Shown here in pieces: positions 15,388 to 22,540 of a stretch of 24,556 nt of DNA. Numbering within the stretch: the first letter of the stretch is position 1; every line of letters begins with the position of its first letter. This DNA comes from a virus. The position numbers and the translations under genes are program-made. The DNA is taken from positions 1 through 24,556 of the IMG/VR virus record IMGVR_UViG_3300033145_000704; one strand, 5' to 3'. The notes beneath the pieces are model-generated. The model ran no database searches. It was not told the DNA's origin and worked only from the letters and a program-made list of their open reading frames with translations.

Positions 15388-15831
15388 ATGAGTGACGGTA
15401 TGCACGGTCACGGAGTGACTTTAAAAGTTAATGACGGGACCAGTACAACGACTATCGGTAATATTACTTCCATTTCCGGGCCTGATATGTCGAGAGATTC
15501 CATTGATAAATCGTCAATGGACTCGACAAGCAAATGGCGGGAGTTCATTCCTGGTATGCTGGATTCAGGAGAGGTGACAGTCGAGGTTAATTACGATGGG
15601 GCGGATTCGGGCACTGCCAACGATTTAGATGTCAAGAAAACGGCAACGGCTTTGACTTGGATTATAAATTTTGGTGACTCAACAACTACAAGCGAGACTA
15701 ATAGTTCTAACTTCTCGGCGAGCGGATTCATTACTGGTTTGGGGTATGCGATACCTTTTGACGACAAAATATCCCAGAGCGTAACACTGAAGTTTACTGG
15801 TTCGCCGACTTATACCGATATAACAAGTTAA
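15388..15831 (+). CDS. Major tail tube protein, copy 2 (tandem paralogue)
   Basis: A 147-residue paralogue of the preceding tube protein. The blocks SISGPD, SKWRE, IPGM, TVEVNYDG and the GFITGLGYAIPFDDK segment are shared, and about 70 percent of aligned residues match by eye. It is longer by about 13 residues in two places: a Thr-rich loop near residue 20 and an insertion near residue 100. Both lie in loops that could be exposed. GGGGGA and a short spacer precede the ATG. No stop or frameshift is present, so both copies should be made. The second copy may form mixed rings or a special ring at one tail end. Confidence 0.9.
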   Translation: MSDGMHGHGVTLKVNDGTSTTTIGNITSISGPDMSRDSIDKSSMDSTSKWREFIPGMLDSGEVTVEVNYDGADSGTANDLDVKKTATALTWIINFGDSTTTSETNSSNFSASGFITGLGYAIPFDDKISQSVTLKFTGSPTYTDITS

Positions 15832-15850
15832 TTTTTGAAAGGTGAAGGGT

Positions 15851-16228
15851 ATGTTAAAACGTGATGATATTCTAAAAGCAAAGGACATCGACATCCAAAC
15901 CATTCGAGTTCCAGAGTGGGGCGGTGACGTTGGGGTAAAGGGCCTTACTGGAACCGAGAGGGATAAATTCGAGCAGTCTATTTTAGATGGCAAGAAAGTT
16001 AATCTTAATTCCGTAAGGGCTAAACTTTGTGCTGCCGTTATCTGCGATGAAAAAGGCAAAAGACTGTTCACTGATGCCGATGTTTTAGAGCTTGGGAAAA
16101 AGTCCGCAAAGGCTCTGAATCGAATCTTTGAGAAGGCGCAGGAAATGAACGGTCTTGGCCCTGATGATGTTGAGGATTTGGCAAAAAACTCAGGCGTCGG
16201 CCAGAGCGACGATTCTATTTCCGATTAG
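15851..16228 (+). CDS. Tail assembly chaperone G-like
   Basis: A 125-residue acidic protein in the place of lambda gpG, between tube and tape measure. It has an N-terminal beta part (VPEWGGDVGVKGLTGTERDKF) and a helical C-terminal half (DADVLELGKKSAKALNRIFEKAQEM). It acts with the T extension to guide tube protein onto the tape measure. ATG 15851 is preferred with AAAGGTGA at 15838-15845; GTG 15842 lies inside that site. Codon 113 (AAC) is the last base triplet of a slippery heptamer at 16183-16189, giving a 213-residue G-T fusion in a fraction of translations. Confidence 0.87.
   Translation: MLKRDDILKAKDIDIQTIRVPEWGGDVGVKGLTGTERDKFEQSILDGKKVNLNSVRAKLCAAVICDEKGKRLFTDADVLELGKKSAKALNRIFEKAQEMNGLGPDDVEDLAKNSGVGQSDDSISD
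16183..16211 (+). promoter_or_regulatory. Programmed -1 frameshift site (A AAA AAC) with hairpin
   Basis: The heptamer AAAAAAC at 16183-16189 lies in the correct phase of the G-like gene (GCA AAA AAC) for simultaneous slippage to AAA AAA. The -1 frame is open from 16174, just after a TGA at 16171-16173, to 16491. Five bases downstream, CGTCG (16195-16199) and CGACG (16207-16211) form a stem around a 7-base loop, a suitable stimulator. Lambda-like phages make gpG-T by this mechanism. Confidence 0.88.
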
Positions 16229-16491
16229 CGGCACATTTGGGAAAAACGGTTTCGCAATTACTGGCCGAGATTTCATCGAAAGAATTAACTGAGTGGATGG
16301 CGTTTTATTCGGTTGAACCGTTTGGCGAAGAAAGGTCGGATATAAGAGCGGCGATTATAGCTTGTACCTGCGCACAGATATGGAGCAAGAAGAAACTAAA
16401 AGTAAATGACTTTATGCCCAAATTCGGACCAAAGCCGGAGCAGTCACCAGACCAAATGAAATCAATATTAAAAGCATTAGTGAGTAAATAA
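16186..16491 (+). CDS. Tail assembly chaperone T-like extension (-1 frame)
   Basis: About 101 residues added to the G-like protein after frameshifting. The frame begins with a basic linker and FRLAAHLGKTVSQLLAEISS, then KELTEWMAFYSVEPFGEERSD, RAAIIACTCAQIW and DFMPKFGP, which is the conserved pattern of the minor tail T family. A TTG at 16237 could be read as an independent start, but it has no ribosome site and would cut off the conserved FRLAAH segment, so the fusion is more likely. The T domain is thought to contact the tape measure. The stop shares one base with the tape measure start. Confidence 0.88.
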   Translation, partial: KLRRRPERRFYFRLAAHLGKTVSQLLAEISSKELTEWMAFYSVEPFGEERSDIRAAIIACTCAQIWSKKKLKVNDFMPKFGPKPEQSPDQMKSILKALVSK

Positions 16492-18335
16492 TGGCACTGT
16501 CAAGCCTGATAATCAATTTAAGAGCTAATACATCTCAATTTGATAGAGGTATGCGCAAGAGCAGGGGTAAGATTAGTTCATTCCAGTATCAGGTTCAAAA
16601 GACCGCTCGCAGCCTACGCAACATGTTCGCCGGTGTTTCCGTGGTTTACGGATTTACCAAGATCGTACGCGCAACCGCTGATTTCGAGAAACAGATGGCA
16701 ATGGTAAGCACAATGCTCGATGAGCAGACTATGAATTATATGCCTGCCTATACAAGGGCTTTGCGGAGTATGTCTATTGAGTTTGGTGAATCAACCGCAA
16801 CACTTTCAAAAGGTTTGTATGACATTCTTTCGGCGTCTGTTGCCCCGGCTGAGGCTATTCAGGTATTAAGTGCTTCTGTTAAAGCTGCCAAGGCTGGCTT
16901 TACTGATACAGCGGTTGCCGCCGATGTTATTACAACAATCCTGAACGCATACAGTATGCCAGCAAGCAAAGCCACGGAAGTAAGCGATAAGCTATTTGCA
17001 ATCGTGAAAAAGGGTAAAACAACCTTTGCCGAGCTTGGCGCAAGTATGGGCAAAGTGGTTTCAATCGCAAGCGTGGCCGGTTTATCTCTTGATGAAGTTG
17101 GTGCAGTTCTTGCTAAAATGACAAGGGCGGGTTTGCAGACCGAGATTGCAACTACCAGTTTAAGGTCGGTTTTGAACGCCTTTTTAAAGCCTACTGACGC
17201 CGCCAAAAAAGCCGCCGCCGAGTTTGGTCTTGAGTTAAATATCAACACACTACAAGCCATAGGGCTTACCGGGGCATTAAAGAAACTCACACAGGCAAAC
17301 GCCGAACAACTTGCCCAGATCATTCCTAACACAAGAGGGCTAGCTGGCTTTGCATCCGCCCTGAAACAAGTCGGCGGGGAAACTAACGACCTTGAGTATA
17401 TAACCAATTCCGCCGGTCGGACGCAAGAGGCTTACGATAAATCCACCGGGACGCTGGCGCATAGTTTGAGCCAATTAAAACAAAGCTTTGTCGATGCTGG
17501 CGTTTCTATTGGCGAGCAATTAATACCCGCACTGCAATCACTGTCTGAACAACTTATACAAATAGCCGAGAACGCTGATAAAGTTGGTAACTTTTTTAGT
17601 GGAATTGGGAGTTATATTAAAACTTGGACTACGGCGGAAATAAAAGGTATGTCATGGCTCGGTTCCAAGATGATAGACTTTACAAATTGGGCGCAGAAGT
17701 TTTCGTTAATTAAACGCCCCAAATGGTTACAAAGCCTTGTAGACACAGTCGAGACCTATGTTGATGCTATACACAAAGTGTCCTCAGAGGCAAACCGGTC
17801 GGCATTGAAAAAGCTTACGGAAATTGCTTTTGGTATAAAACCAAGCAAACCCAAAATACCCGCTATTCCCGAAAGCAAAACAACAACCCCAAAAACAGCA
17901 GAAACGATCTCCAAGGCCGCTGAGACAATGAGCCAGTTTGAGCTTGACAGGCAACAAAGGATAATAGAGGCAGGGATCAGAAGGACATCAAAGCTTGTGG
18001 ATGTTGCCAACACTTTAAAACAAACCCTAAAATCCCCGCTCGACCTATTAAAAGACTTCAAGGAATTATTAGACGAGCTGGAGCATCACGATTTACTTGA
18101 GCCGGGGCAATGGGGAGAATTGTTCAGGAGAAAGTATGAAGAATTAAGGGGTGTGTCGGCAAACACATATCAGCCCGAAGCAACTTCCGAGGCCATAAGA
18201 ACCAAATATATCGATGTCGCTGGTTTGAATATGGGCAAAGATAAGCAGTTGTCAAAAATGGATCTCCAGTTGAGTGAGGCCAAAAAACAATCGGGTTATC
18301 TTGAGAAAATCGCAAATAAGGAGTCACTTGGATGA
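16491..18335 (+). CDS. Tail tape measure protein
   Basis: A 614-residue protein that sets tail length and is ejected during infection. The N-terminus (SSLIINLRANTSQFDRGMRK) and residues about 60-300 carry the PhageMin_Tail domain: FEKQMAMVSTMLDE, LYDILSASVAPAEAI, ATTSLRSVLNAFLKPT, GALKKLTQANAEQLAQIIPN. The remainder is helical with hydrophobic stretches and a Pro/Lys/Thr-rich linker near 460. At about 0.15 nm per residue it predicts a tail near 90 nm, short for a siphovirus. It overlaps the T frame by one base and the next gene by four. Confidence 0.95.
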   Translation: MALSSLIINLRANTSQFDRGMRKSRGKISSFQYQVQKTARSLRNMFAGVSVVYGFTKIVRATADFEKQMAMVSTMLDEQTMNYMPAYTRALRSMSIEFGESTATLSKGLYDILSASVAPAEAIQVLSASVKAAKAGFTDTAVAADVITTILNAYSMPASKATEVSDKLFAIVKKGKTTFAELGASMGKVVSIASVAGLSLDEVGAVLAKMTRAGLQTEIATTSLRSVLNAFLKPTDAAKKAAAEFGLELNINTLQAIGLTGALKKLTQANAEQLAQIIPNTRGLAGFASALKQVGGETNDLEYITNSAGRTQEAYDKSTGTLAHSLSQLKQSFVDAGVSIGEQLIPALQSLSEQLIQIAENADKVGNFFSGIGSYIKTWTTAEIKGMSWLGSKMIDFTNWAQKFSLIKRPKWLQSLVDTVETYVDAIHKVSSEANRSALKKLTEIAFGIKPSKPKIPAIPESKTTTPKTAETISKAAETMSQFELDRQQRIIEAGIRRTSKLVDVANTLKQTLKSPLDLLKDFKELLDELEHHDLLEPGQWGELFRRKYEELRGVSANTYQPEATSEAIRTKYIDVAGLNMGKDKQLSKMDLQLSEAKKQSGYLEKIANKESLG

Positions 18336-19123
18336 GCCTAACGATTGATATAAAAGATGGTGCGGGCGGAAAAAAGACCGAGAGCAAAGGGTGGGAACTT
18401 ACACGGATTGCAACTGTTACAGGCTTAACGGGTTCGGCTCACGCGATGATAATAGATGCGGTTGAGAACACCGAGGGAATGCCGAGTATTGGCGATGCAC
18501 ACCCTGCGCGAGATTATGCCAAACTAAGAACAATCGAAGTGGAATCGGTAAGTAATGATGCCGTTACCCTAAGGCTTATATACCGTGACTCTGACATTGG
18601 GGTTTTCCCGACGACACCCAACGCCGAAGCTGTAATTGAGGTGGGAGCATCGGTTAGTCAATTAGAGACAAACAAAGACTATACGGGCGCTTTGATGTCA
18701 ACCACTTATACGTATCCGGCGTCATACAAACACAACGCGGAAATGCGAAGCCAGACCGTCAACCAGGGCGCTATGGTTTCAAGGTTGATACCCCAAAGAG
18801 TTTATCGGGCAAGCAAAAGAGAGACAACAACGGCTTACGCCATTGAATCTTTAAATGATTTATATCAGGGCAAGGTAAATTCGGGCGTTTGGCGGGGATA
18901 TTCGGCAAGAACGTGGTTATGTATGGGTATATCAGGTTCTTCCGATGACGGCGGAACAACATATAATGTAACTTATGATTTTCAGTATCGCCCCGATACT
19001 TGGGACGAGAGCGTGTTTTTTATCGACCCTTATGACGGCAAGCCCCCACAGGACATATCGGGTGATGCCCAAAAAACGTATCAAATCTATTCTACAGCTA
19101 ACTTTAATAATCTGGATATTTAA
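18332..19123 (+). CDS. Tail protein after tape measure, unassigned
   Basis: A 263-residue protein in the position of distal tail proteins, directly behind the tape measure and overlapping it (ATGA). It has strand-rich composition with TYTYPASYKHNAEMRSQTVN, TWLCMGISGSSDDGGTTYNV and DESVFFIDPYDGKPP. No catalytic motif is visible. Length and position fit a distal tail or hub component, but I do not recognise a family with confidence. The stop shares one base with the next ATG, so it belongs to the same tightly coupled tail-tip operon. Confidence 0.72.
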   Translation: MSLTIDIKDGAGGKKTESKGWELTRIATVTGLTGSAHAMIIDAVENTEGMPSIGDAHPARDYAKLRTIEVESVSNDAVTLRLIYRDSDIGVFPTTPNAEAVIEVGASVSQLETNKDYTGALMSTTYTYPASYKHNAEMRSQTVNQGAMVSRLIPQRVYRASKRETTTAYAIESLNDLYQGKVNSGVWRGYSARTWLCMGISGSSDDGGTTYNVTYDFQYRPDTWDESVFFIDPYDGKPPQDISGDAQKTYQIYSTANFNNLDI

Positions 19124-19548
19124 TGCAACGGCTTCAAAACTTTACCACCGGCTCACCCGATGCAATCTCCAAGCTGAATAATCTCATTAGGGCGGTACGG
19201 GAATTGCAGAATTTTAGCGGCGACGGCATTATAACCGCCAAAAAAACACCCACGGGCTATGTGATAGGAATAAACTTCAACCAGCTAATTACTCGTATGC
19301 CGGATAGCCGGAAGGTGGTCCGCAAAGCCTACTGTAAAACCGATGCGGGGGCGGGCACTACATTGGCTTGTTATCTTGACTCAGACGATTCCAACGATGA
19401 GGTTACGGTAAACTTTAATACCACAAATGGGACGGCATTAAACGCTTGTCTCCCCCCACTGTCTGATGGCGATATGATTCTTGTAATAAATATTGACGGC
19501 GATTGGTGGTGCACCGGCAATTTCTTTAAAATGGATTTTTGTTCGTAA
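19123..19548 (+). CDS. Tail-tip associated protein, unassigned
   Basis: A 141-residue protein. The first 30 residues are a helix-forming segment (AISKLNNLIRAVRELQN), which resembles the assembly helices found at the start of tail-fibre and tip proteins. The rest is beta-rich and carries four cysteines (AYCKT, LACYLD, ALNACLPP, MDFCS) plus one in WWCTGN. The start and stop each share one base with the neighbours. It may be a fibre tip or adaptor for the Cys-rich protein that follows. No known family is recognised. Confidence 0.65.
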   Translation: MQRLQNFTTGSPDAISKLNNLIRAVRELQNFSGDGIITAKKTPTGYVIGINFNQLITRMPDSRKVVRKAYCKTDAGAGTTLACYLDSDDSNDEVTVNFNTTNGTALNACLPPLSDGDMILVINIDGDWWCTGNFFKMDFCS

Positions 19549-20273
19549 TGGCAAACAAAACAATACACGGCTGTTATGAAGACTCTGGCGACAGAAAAAT
19601 TCTATTTGAGGGTGAGGCTTGTGATGGTGGCGATTATGAAGGTTGTTATGATGACGACGCCTCCGCCGGGCAGGTTATACCCGTGGTAATTCAAGAAGCT
19701 AATTGTGACGACACCTATTATGCTTGTTATAATAAAATATCCGGACAGTATGATTTAGAGATTCCTGATAATTGTTGCTCTACCACAACTACTACACCAG
19801 AACCAGGCGCTCCCTGCGAAGATTGTGGCGATTCGCAACCCAAATATTTTACTTGCCGAGTACAAGGACTTGCTACTACTTCGTGTCATGGTACCAATCC
19901 GCCAATAAAACATCAAAGTTGCAGCAATTATATAAACGGCGTTACGTACATTCTTCAACAAGACCCAATAGAACCTTGCGAATGGACAAGGGTAGATAGC
20001 GGCGTTGGTGGAGGATGGAGAGAATATATAGAACAAGATTGTACTGGTGACTCTGAATATCACGATCATACTGAATTGCGGTTTCGGCTGTGGCGTGATC
20101 TTCCGGGGGGATTTTCTCTGGATATTAATTGGACATATGGTGAGGGTTATGTTTTTGCGGCAAGTGAAGAAGTAGAAACTTGTATGGAAGCACACACTTT
20201 TACGAATATACGTAGTGATACGGGTGGTTGCTGTTGTTACGGCGGCACTGCTTACGTATCGCCGGGAAATTGA
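19548..20273 (+). CDS. Cysteine-rich virion-associated protein
   Basis: A 241-residue protein with 18 cysteines, including NCCS, PCEDCG and GCCCYGG. A Thr/Pro-rich linker (STTTTTPEPGAP, about residues 80-91) separates an acidic N-terminal part (DGGDYEGCYDDDASAG) from a C-terminal part. No signal peptide is present. The cysteines are scattered and not in CxxC pairs, apart from PCEDC, so disulfide-bonded exported structure is as likely as metal binding. ATG 19548 overlaps the previous stop by one base. Tail-tip position suggests an adhesin or fibre. The family is not recognised, and the Thr linker would be a plausible O-glycosylation target for the next gene's enzyme. Confidence 0.65.
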   Translation: MANKTIHGCYEDSGDRKILFEGEACDGGDYEGCYDDDASAGQVIPVVIQEANCDDTYYACYNKISGQYDLEIPDNCCSTTTTTPEPGAPCEDCGDSQPKYFTCRVQGLATTSCHGTNPPIKHQSCSNYINGVTYILQQDPIEPCEWTRVDSGVGGGWREYIEQDCTGDSEYHDHTELRFRLWRDLPGGFSLDINWTYGEGYVFAASEEVETCMEAHTFTNIRSDTGGCCCYGGTAYVSPGN

Positions 20274-20276
20274 TTA

Positions 20277-21488
20277 ATGGATAATTACTGCAAAAAATTT
20301 GAAGGTGGTTATTGTAAAAAAGTTAAAATGAATGTACCGCGCGACTGGTGTTTTGATGTTTGTGGTGGGCATTGGGATGGGAAGAGAATTAATCCTCCAG
20401 AAACATTGCCATTTAAAGAACTGTCCTTCTCTGACATGATTATTCACGCAAGTAAAGCATTAAAAAGAGCGGCTCAGGCAAATTTTAAAACTGTTTCTAA
20501 AGAGACAGCAATAGAGCGACAAGTGTGTTGCACTACTTGCGGAGGAAGTGGTAGACGCTGTAAATACTGTGGTTGTTGGCTGGATTTTAAAAAACTGCTT
20601 TCATCCGAAAAAAAGTGTCCCGACAAAGAAACTTATCCCAGAATGAAAGTTGAACCACCTCGGAATTATTGGGCAGTGTGTAACGAGATGACTTCTGTTA
20701 TTATTCCTGCCAGGAATGAATCACAAGAATATTTACAAAATACAATTAATTCTATCTTTGATAATTTTACTGGTCAATTTGAAATTATAATCGCTCTTGA
20801 TGGCTATGATATACCACTTGATAAAAGATGCAAGAGTATTAAATTCACTAAACCAGTTGGCAGGCGTGAGGCAATAAATTTTGCGGTTAAGCAATCAAAA
20901 GGAAAATATCTTCTTCATCTCGATGGCCATTGTTCCGTTTCTAAGGGCTATGATACCAAACTAAAATGTGCTTGTGAGGATAATGTTATTGCTGTGCCGA
21001 CAATTTCACCTATGGGCGAAACCTGGCAAACTCGCGAAGTAAGATATACTTTTGTTCGCTTGAATCAAAACTTAGAAGCAATATGGTGGGACGGACATAA
21101 ACCATTAAGTCACTGTGAACCTATTGAAAACACAATGTGTATGACGGGTTGCGGGTGGATGATTCAGAGAGACTGGTTTGATAAGTTGGGTGGCTTTGAT
21201 CCCCGGCTCGGCGAATATGGCAAGACTGGGCCGGAATGGGCAATTAAATGCTGGGCCAATGGCGGAAGGCTGGTTTTAAGAACCGATGTGGTCTGTGGTC
21301 ATATTTTTGGAACAAACCTAAAGACCAAGAGATACTCGGCAAGGGCTGTTGTCCCGGGTCCTTTTAAAAGGGTTATGCTCGAAAAATATAGTGATCAAAT
21401 CGAGGCCCTACGAAAGCGATTTGGCGGGATCGAGCGAGACTGGGACAAATACGATACCGAGCTCGGCGTATTCGACGAACCGTCTTAA
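20277..21488 (+). CDS. Cys-cluster protein fused to GalNAc-transferase-like glycosyltransferase
   Basis: A 403-residue protein. Residues about 84-115 form a Cys cluster (VCCTTCGGSGRRCKYCGCWL, then KKCP) like a small zinc domain seen in environmental phages. From about 138 a GT2/GT27-type GT-A domain follows: SVIIPARNESQEYLQNTINS, HLDGHC with a DGH metal motif at 216-218, then GCGWMIQRDWFDKLGGFDPR and GPEWAIKCWANGGRL. These last parts mirror the gate and acceptor region of polypeptide GalNAc transferases. Probable role: sugar transfer to a protein or surface polymer. The ATG lies three bases after the previous stop. Composition changes sharply within the gene: sampled 60-base blocks are about 27-30 percent GC before 21060 and 50-58 percent after 21180. 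Confidence 0.85.
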   Translation: MDNYCKKFEGGYCKKVKMNVPRDWCFDVCGGHWDGKRINPPETLPFKELSFSDMIIHASKALKRAAQANFKTVSKETAIERQVCCTTCGGSGRRCKYCGCWLDFKKLLSSEKKCPDKETYPRMKVEPPRNYWAVCNEMTSVIIPARNESQEYLQNTINSIFDNFTGQFEIIIALDGYDIPLDKRCKSIKFTKPVGRREAINFAVKQSKGKYLLHLDGHCSVSKGYDTKLKCACEDNVIAVPTISPMGETWQTREVRYTFVRLNQNLEAIWWDGHKPLSHCEPIENTMCMTGCGWMIQRDWFDKLGGFDPRLGEYGKTGPEWAIKCWANGGRLVLRTDVVCGHIFGTNLKTKRYSARAVVPGPFKRVMLEKYSDQIEALRKRFGGIERDWDKYDTELGVFDEPS

Positions 21489-21685
21489 AACTGTTTCGGT
21501 TTTTTAGCTCTTATCTCCAGCAGAGCGTTAAGTTTTTTCAATTCTTTATAGCATCGTACGGTGTACTTTTGGGTTACATATACACAAACCGGTATTAACA
21601 ACAGCAACAAGAACCACAGAAGTCCCAACGAAAACCATACAAAAAATATCCACTCCCCGCCAGTTTCTTCAACCGCTAAAATCAT
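21485..21685 (-). CDS. Small membrane protein, leftward
   Basis: A 66-residue protein with one or two membrane segments: a long hydrophobic stretch (WIFFVWFSLGLLWFLLLLLIP and on) at about residues 12-38, followed by a basic tail (KELKKLNALLEIRAKKPK) that should face the cytoplasm. The start is the ATG at 21685 with AAAGGTGG at 21699-21692 on the minus strand. A longer reading from 21718 begins before the expected transcription start of the perfect promoter just upstream, so it is rejected. It is the only leftward gene seen and overlaps the glycosyltransferase end by four bases. Role unknown. An independently expressed membrane protein suggests superinfection exclusion, a toxin or host-takeover. 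Confidence 0.8.
   Translation of the reverse strand: MILAVEETGGEWIFFVWFSLGLLWFLLLLLIPVCVYVTQKYTVRCYKELKKLNALLEIRAKKPKQF
21488..21505 (+). terminator. Possible weak bidirectional terminator
   Basis: AAACTG (21488-21493) and CGGTTT (21497-21502) can form a 6-bp stem with a TTT loop, followed by three more T. On the other strand the stem is followed by TTTTAAG. It lies exactly where the rightward late operon and the leftward membrane gene converge, overlapping the coding end of the latter. The stem is AT-rich, so strength is doubtful. Confidence 0.3.
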
Positions 21686-21720
21686 ATTTTCCACCTTTCT
21701 ACCAACTGAACCATACAACT

Positions 21721-21749
21721 ATTATACCACAATTACTATCACTTGTCAA
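21721..21749 (-). promoter_or_regulatory. Consensus sigma70 promoter, leftward
   Basis: On the minus strand TTGACA (21749-21744) and TATAAT (21726-21721) are both perfect and separated by exactly 17 bases. The -35 lies within an 11-base palindrome (ACTTG-T-CAAGT, 21741-21751), a possible operator. Transcription should begin near 21714, upstream of the ribosome site of the membrane-protein gene. Confidence 0.88.
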
Positions 21750-21861
21750 GTCACTGTATGCCTTTTGGCCGATATATGCTATCTTTTTTGCAACAATTAT
21801 CCGCGTTATTGACTTAATAACAAGGATTTTCATTTTTTCTGTGTTTTTTGCTATTTTTTAC

Positions 21862-21889
21862 TTGATGGATGACCGATATATATTATACT
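21862..21889 (+). promoter_or_regulatory. Sigma70-like promoter, rightward
   Basis: TTGATG (21862-21867) and TATACT (21884-21889) with a 16-base spacer, about 40 bases before the gene at 21930. A TGATAA tandem repeat at 21896-21907 lies at the expected start of transcription and may bind a regulator. This promoter and the leftward one form a divergent control region. Confidence 0.6.
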
Positions 21890-21929
21890 TGTAATTGATA
21901 ATGATAACTTAACTTTAGGAGGTTTAAAA

Positions 21930-22163
21930 ATGAAATACCCAAAAGGAAAAAAACACTGGCGATACTATCGCGAGGGCTATAACAATCCAACGTTTTTTTC
22001 GACGGACTCGCTACTCAAAAGCAACGATGAAATATCAGAAGCTATTATTTCTGGTATTTGTCAGCGAAAAGCCGATGATCAGGCCGGCACAACACAATTC
22101 AAGCGGATACTCTTTTGGGAGATTTTAAATGGACACAGAACAAATAAAACAGTTAGCCAATGA
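21930..22163 (+). CDS. Hypothetical protein, first gene of rightward accessory operon
   Basis: A 77-residue protein with a basic, aromatic start (KYPKGKKHWRYYREGYNNP) and a helical second half (NDEISEAIISGICQRK). No domain is recognised. The perfect ribosome site AGGAGGT at 21917-21923 and the promoter just upstream indicate strong independent expression. Its end overlaps the next gene by 35 bases in a different frame, so the two are probably coupled. Confidence 0.65.
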   Translation: MKYPKGKKHWRYYREGYNNPTFFSTDSLLKSNDEISEAIISGICQRKADDQAGTTQFKRILFWEILNGHRTNKTVSQ

Positions 22164-22335
22164 CGTAAATAATGTGGCGATGGTAGCGTTTCAGTCTGGC
22201 AAAGAACGCGCAGAAAGCTCATTACTGGCTGAAATCAAAGAACTACAAGGGCAAATAGACCTTTTGGAGATTATCATATCTTCGCAAAAAGCACAGATTA
22301 AGCAACTAACCTCAGCCAACTTAAACCCAGCGTAG
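22129..22335 (+). CDS. Small coiled-coil protein
   Basis: A 68-residue helical protein with a coiled coil at about residues 28-60 (LLAEIKELQGQIDLLEIIISS). GGGAG at 22117-22121 lies 7 bases before ATG 22129. The gene overlaps the preceding one by 35 bases. The final codons lie in the first copy of a 22-base direct repeat that continues downstream. No family is recognised. Small coiled-coil proteins of this type are common in phage early regions. Confidence 0.6.
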   Translation: MDTEQIKQLANDVNNVAMVAFQSGKERAESSLLAEIKELQGQIDLLEIIISSQKAQIKQLTSANLNPA

Positions 22336-22381
22336 AAACTCAAGGTTGTTTCTTGCCTGCCAGCGTCGAAAGTCAAGGTTG
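22327..22381 (+). repeat. Two 22-base iterons, 33-base period
   Basis: The sequence starting CCAGCGT and ending TCAAGGTTG occurs at 22327-22348 and 22360-22381 with two mismatches (positions 8 and 13 of the repeat). The 33-base period is three helical turns, so a protein could bind both copies on one DNA face. The second copy touches a TTGACA at 22379-22384 that lacks a good -10. This is a candidate operator for the next promoter, about 100 bases downstream. Confidence 0.6.
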
Positions 22382-22479
22382 ACAAAATGAGTACAAAAAC
22401 ACAACCAATTTGTTATAAAAAGAGAACCAAGTAGTAATACGTAATTTACAAAAAAAAGCAAAAAAACAGTAAAAAGTAT

Positions 22480-22508
22480 TTGACACGATGGACGATATAA
22501 CACATAAT
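22480..22508 (+). promoter_or_regulatory. Sigma70-like promoter before YopX gene
   Basis: TTGACA at 22480-22485 and CATAAT at 22503-22508 with a 17-base spacer, preceded by an A-rich stretch (22440-22475) that could act as an UP element. It lies 32 bases before the ATG of the YopX-family gene, which has AGAGGG at 22529-22534. It probably also drives the structured RNA region downstream, since no terminator is seen between them. Confidence 0.72.
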
Positions 22509-22540
22509 GCGAATAGAAAGACAAGCAAGAGGGTAGTATA

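Noticed and set aside
21686-21718. Longer start (21718) for the leftward membrane protein
   Set aside because: It lies at or before the expected transcription start of the perfect promoter, while the ATG at 21685 has AAAGGTGG in front.
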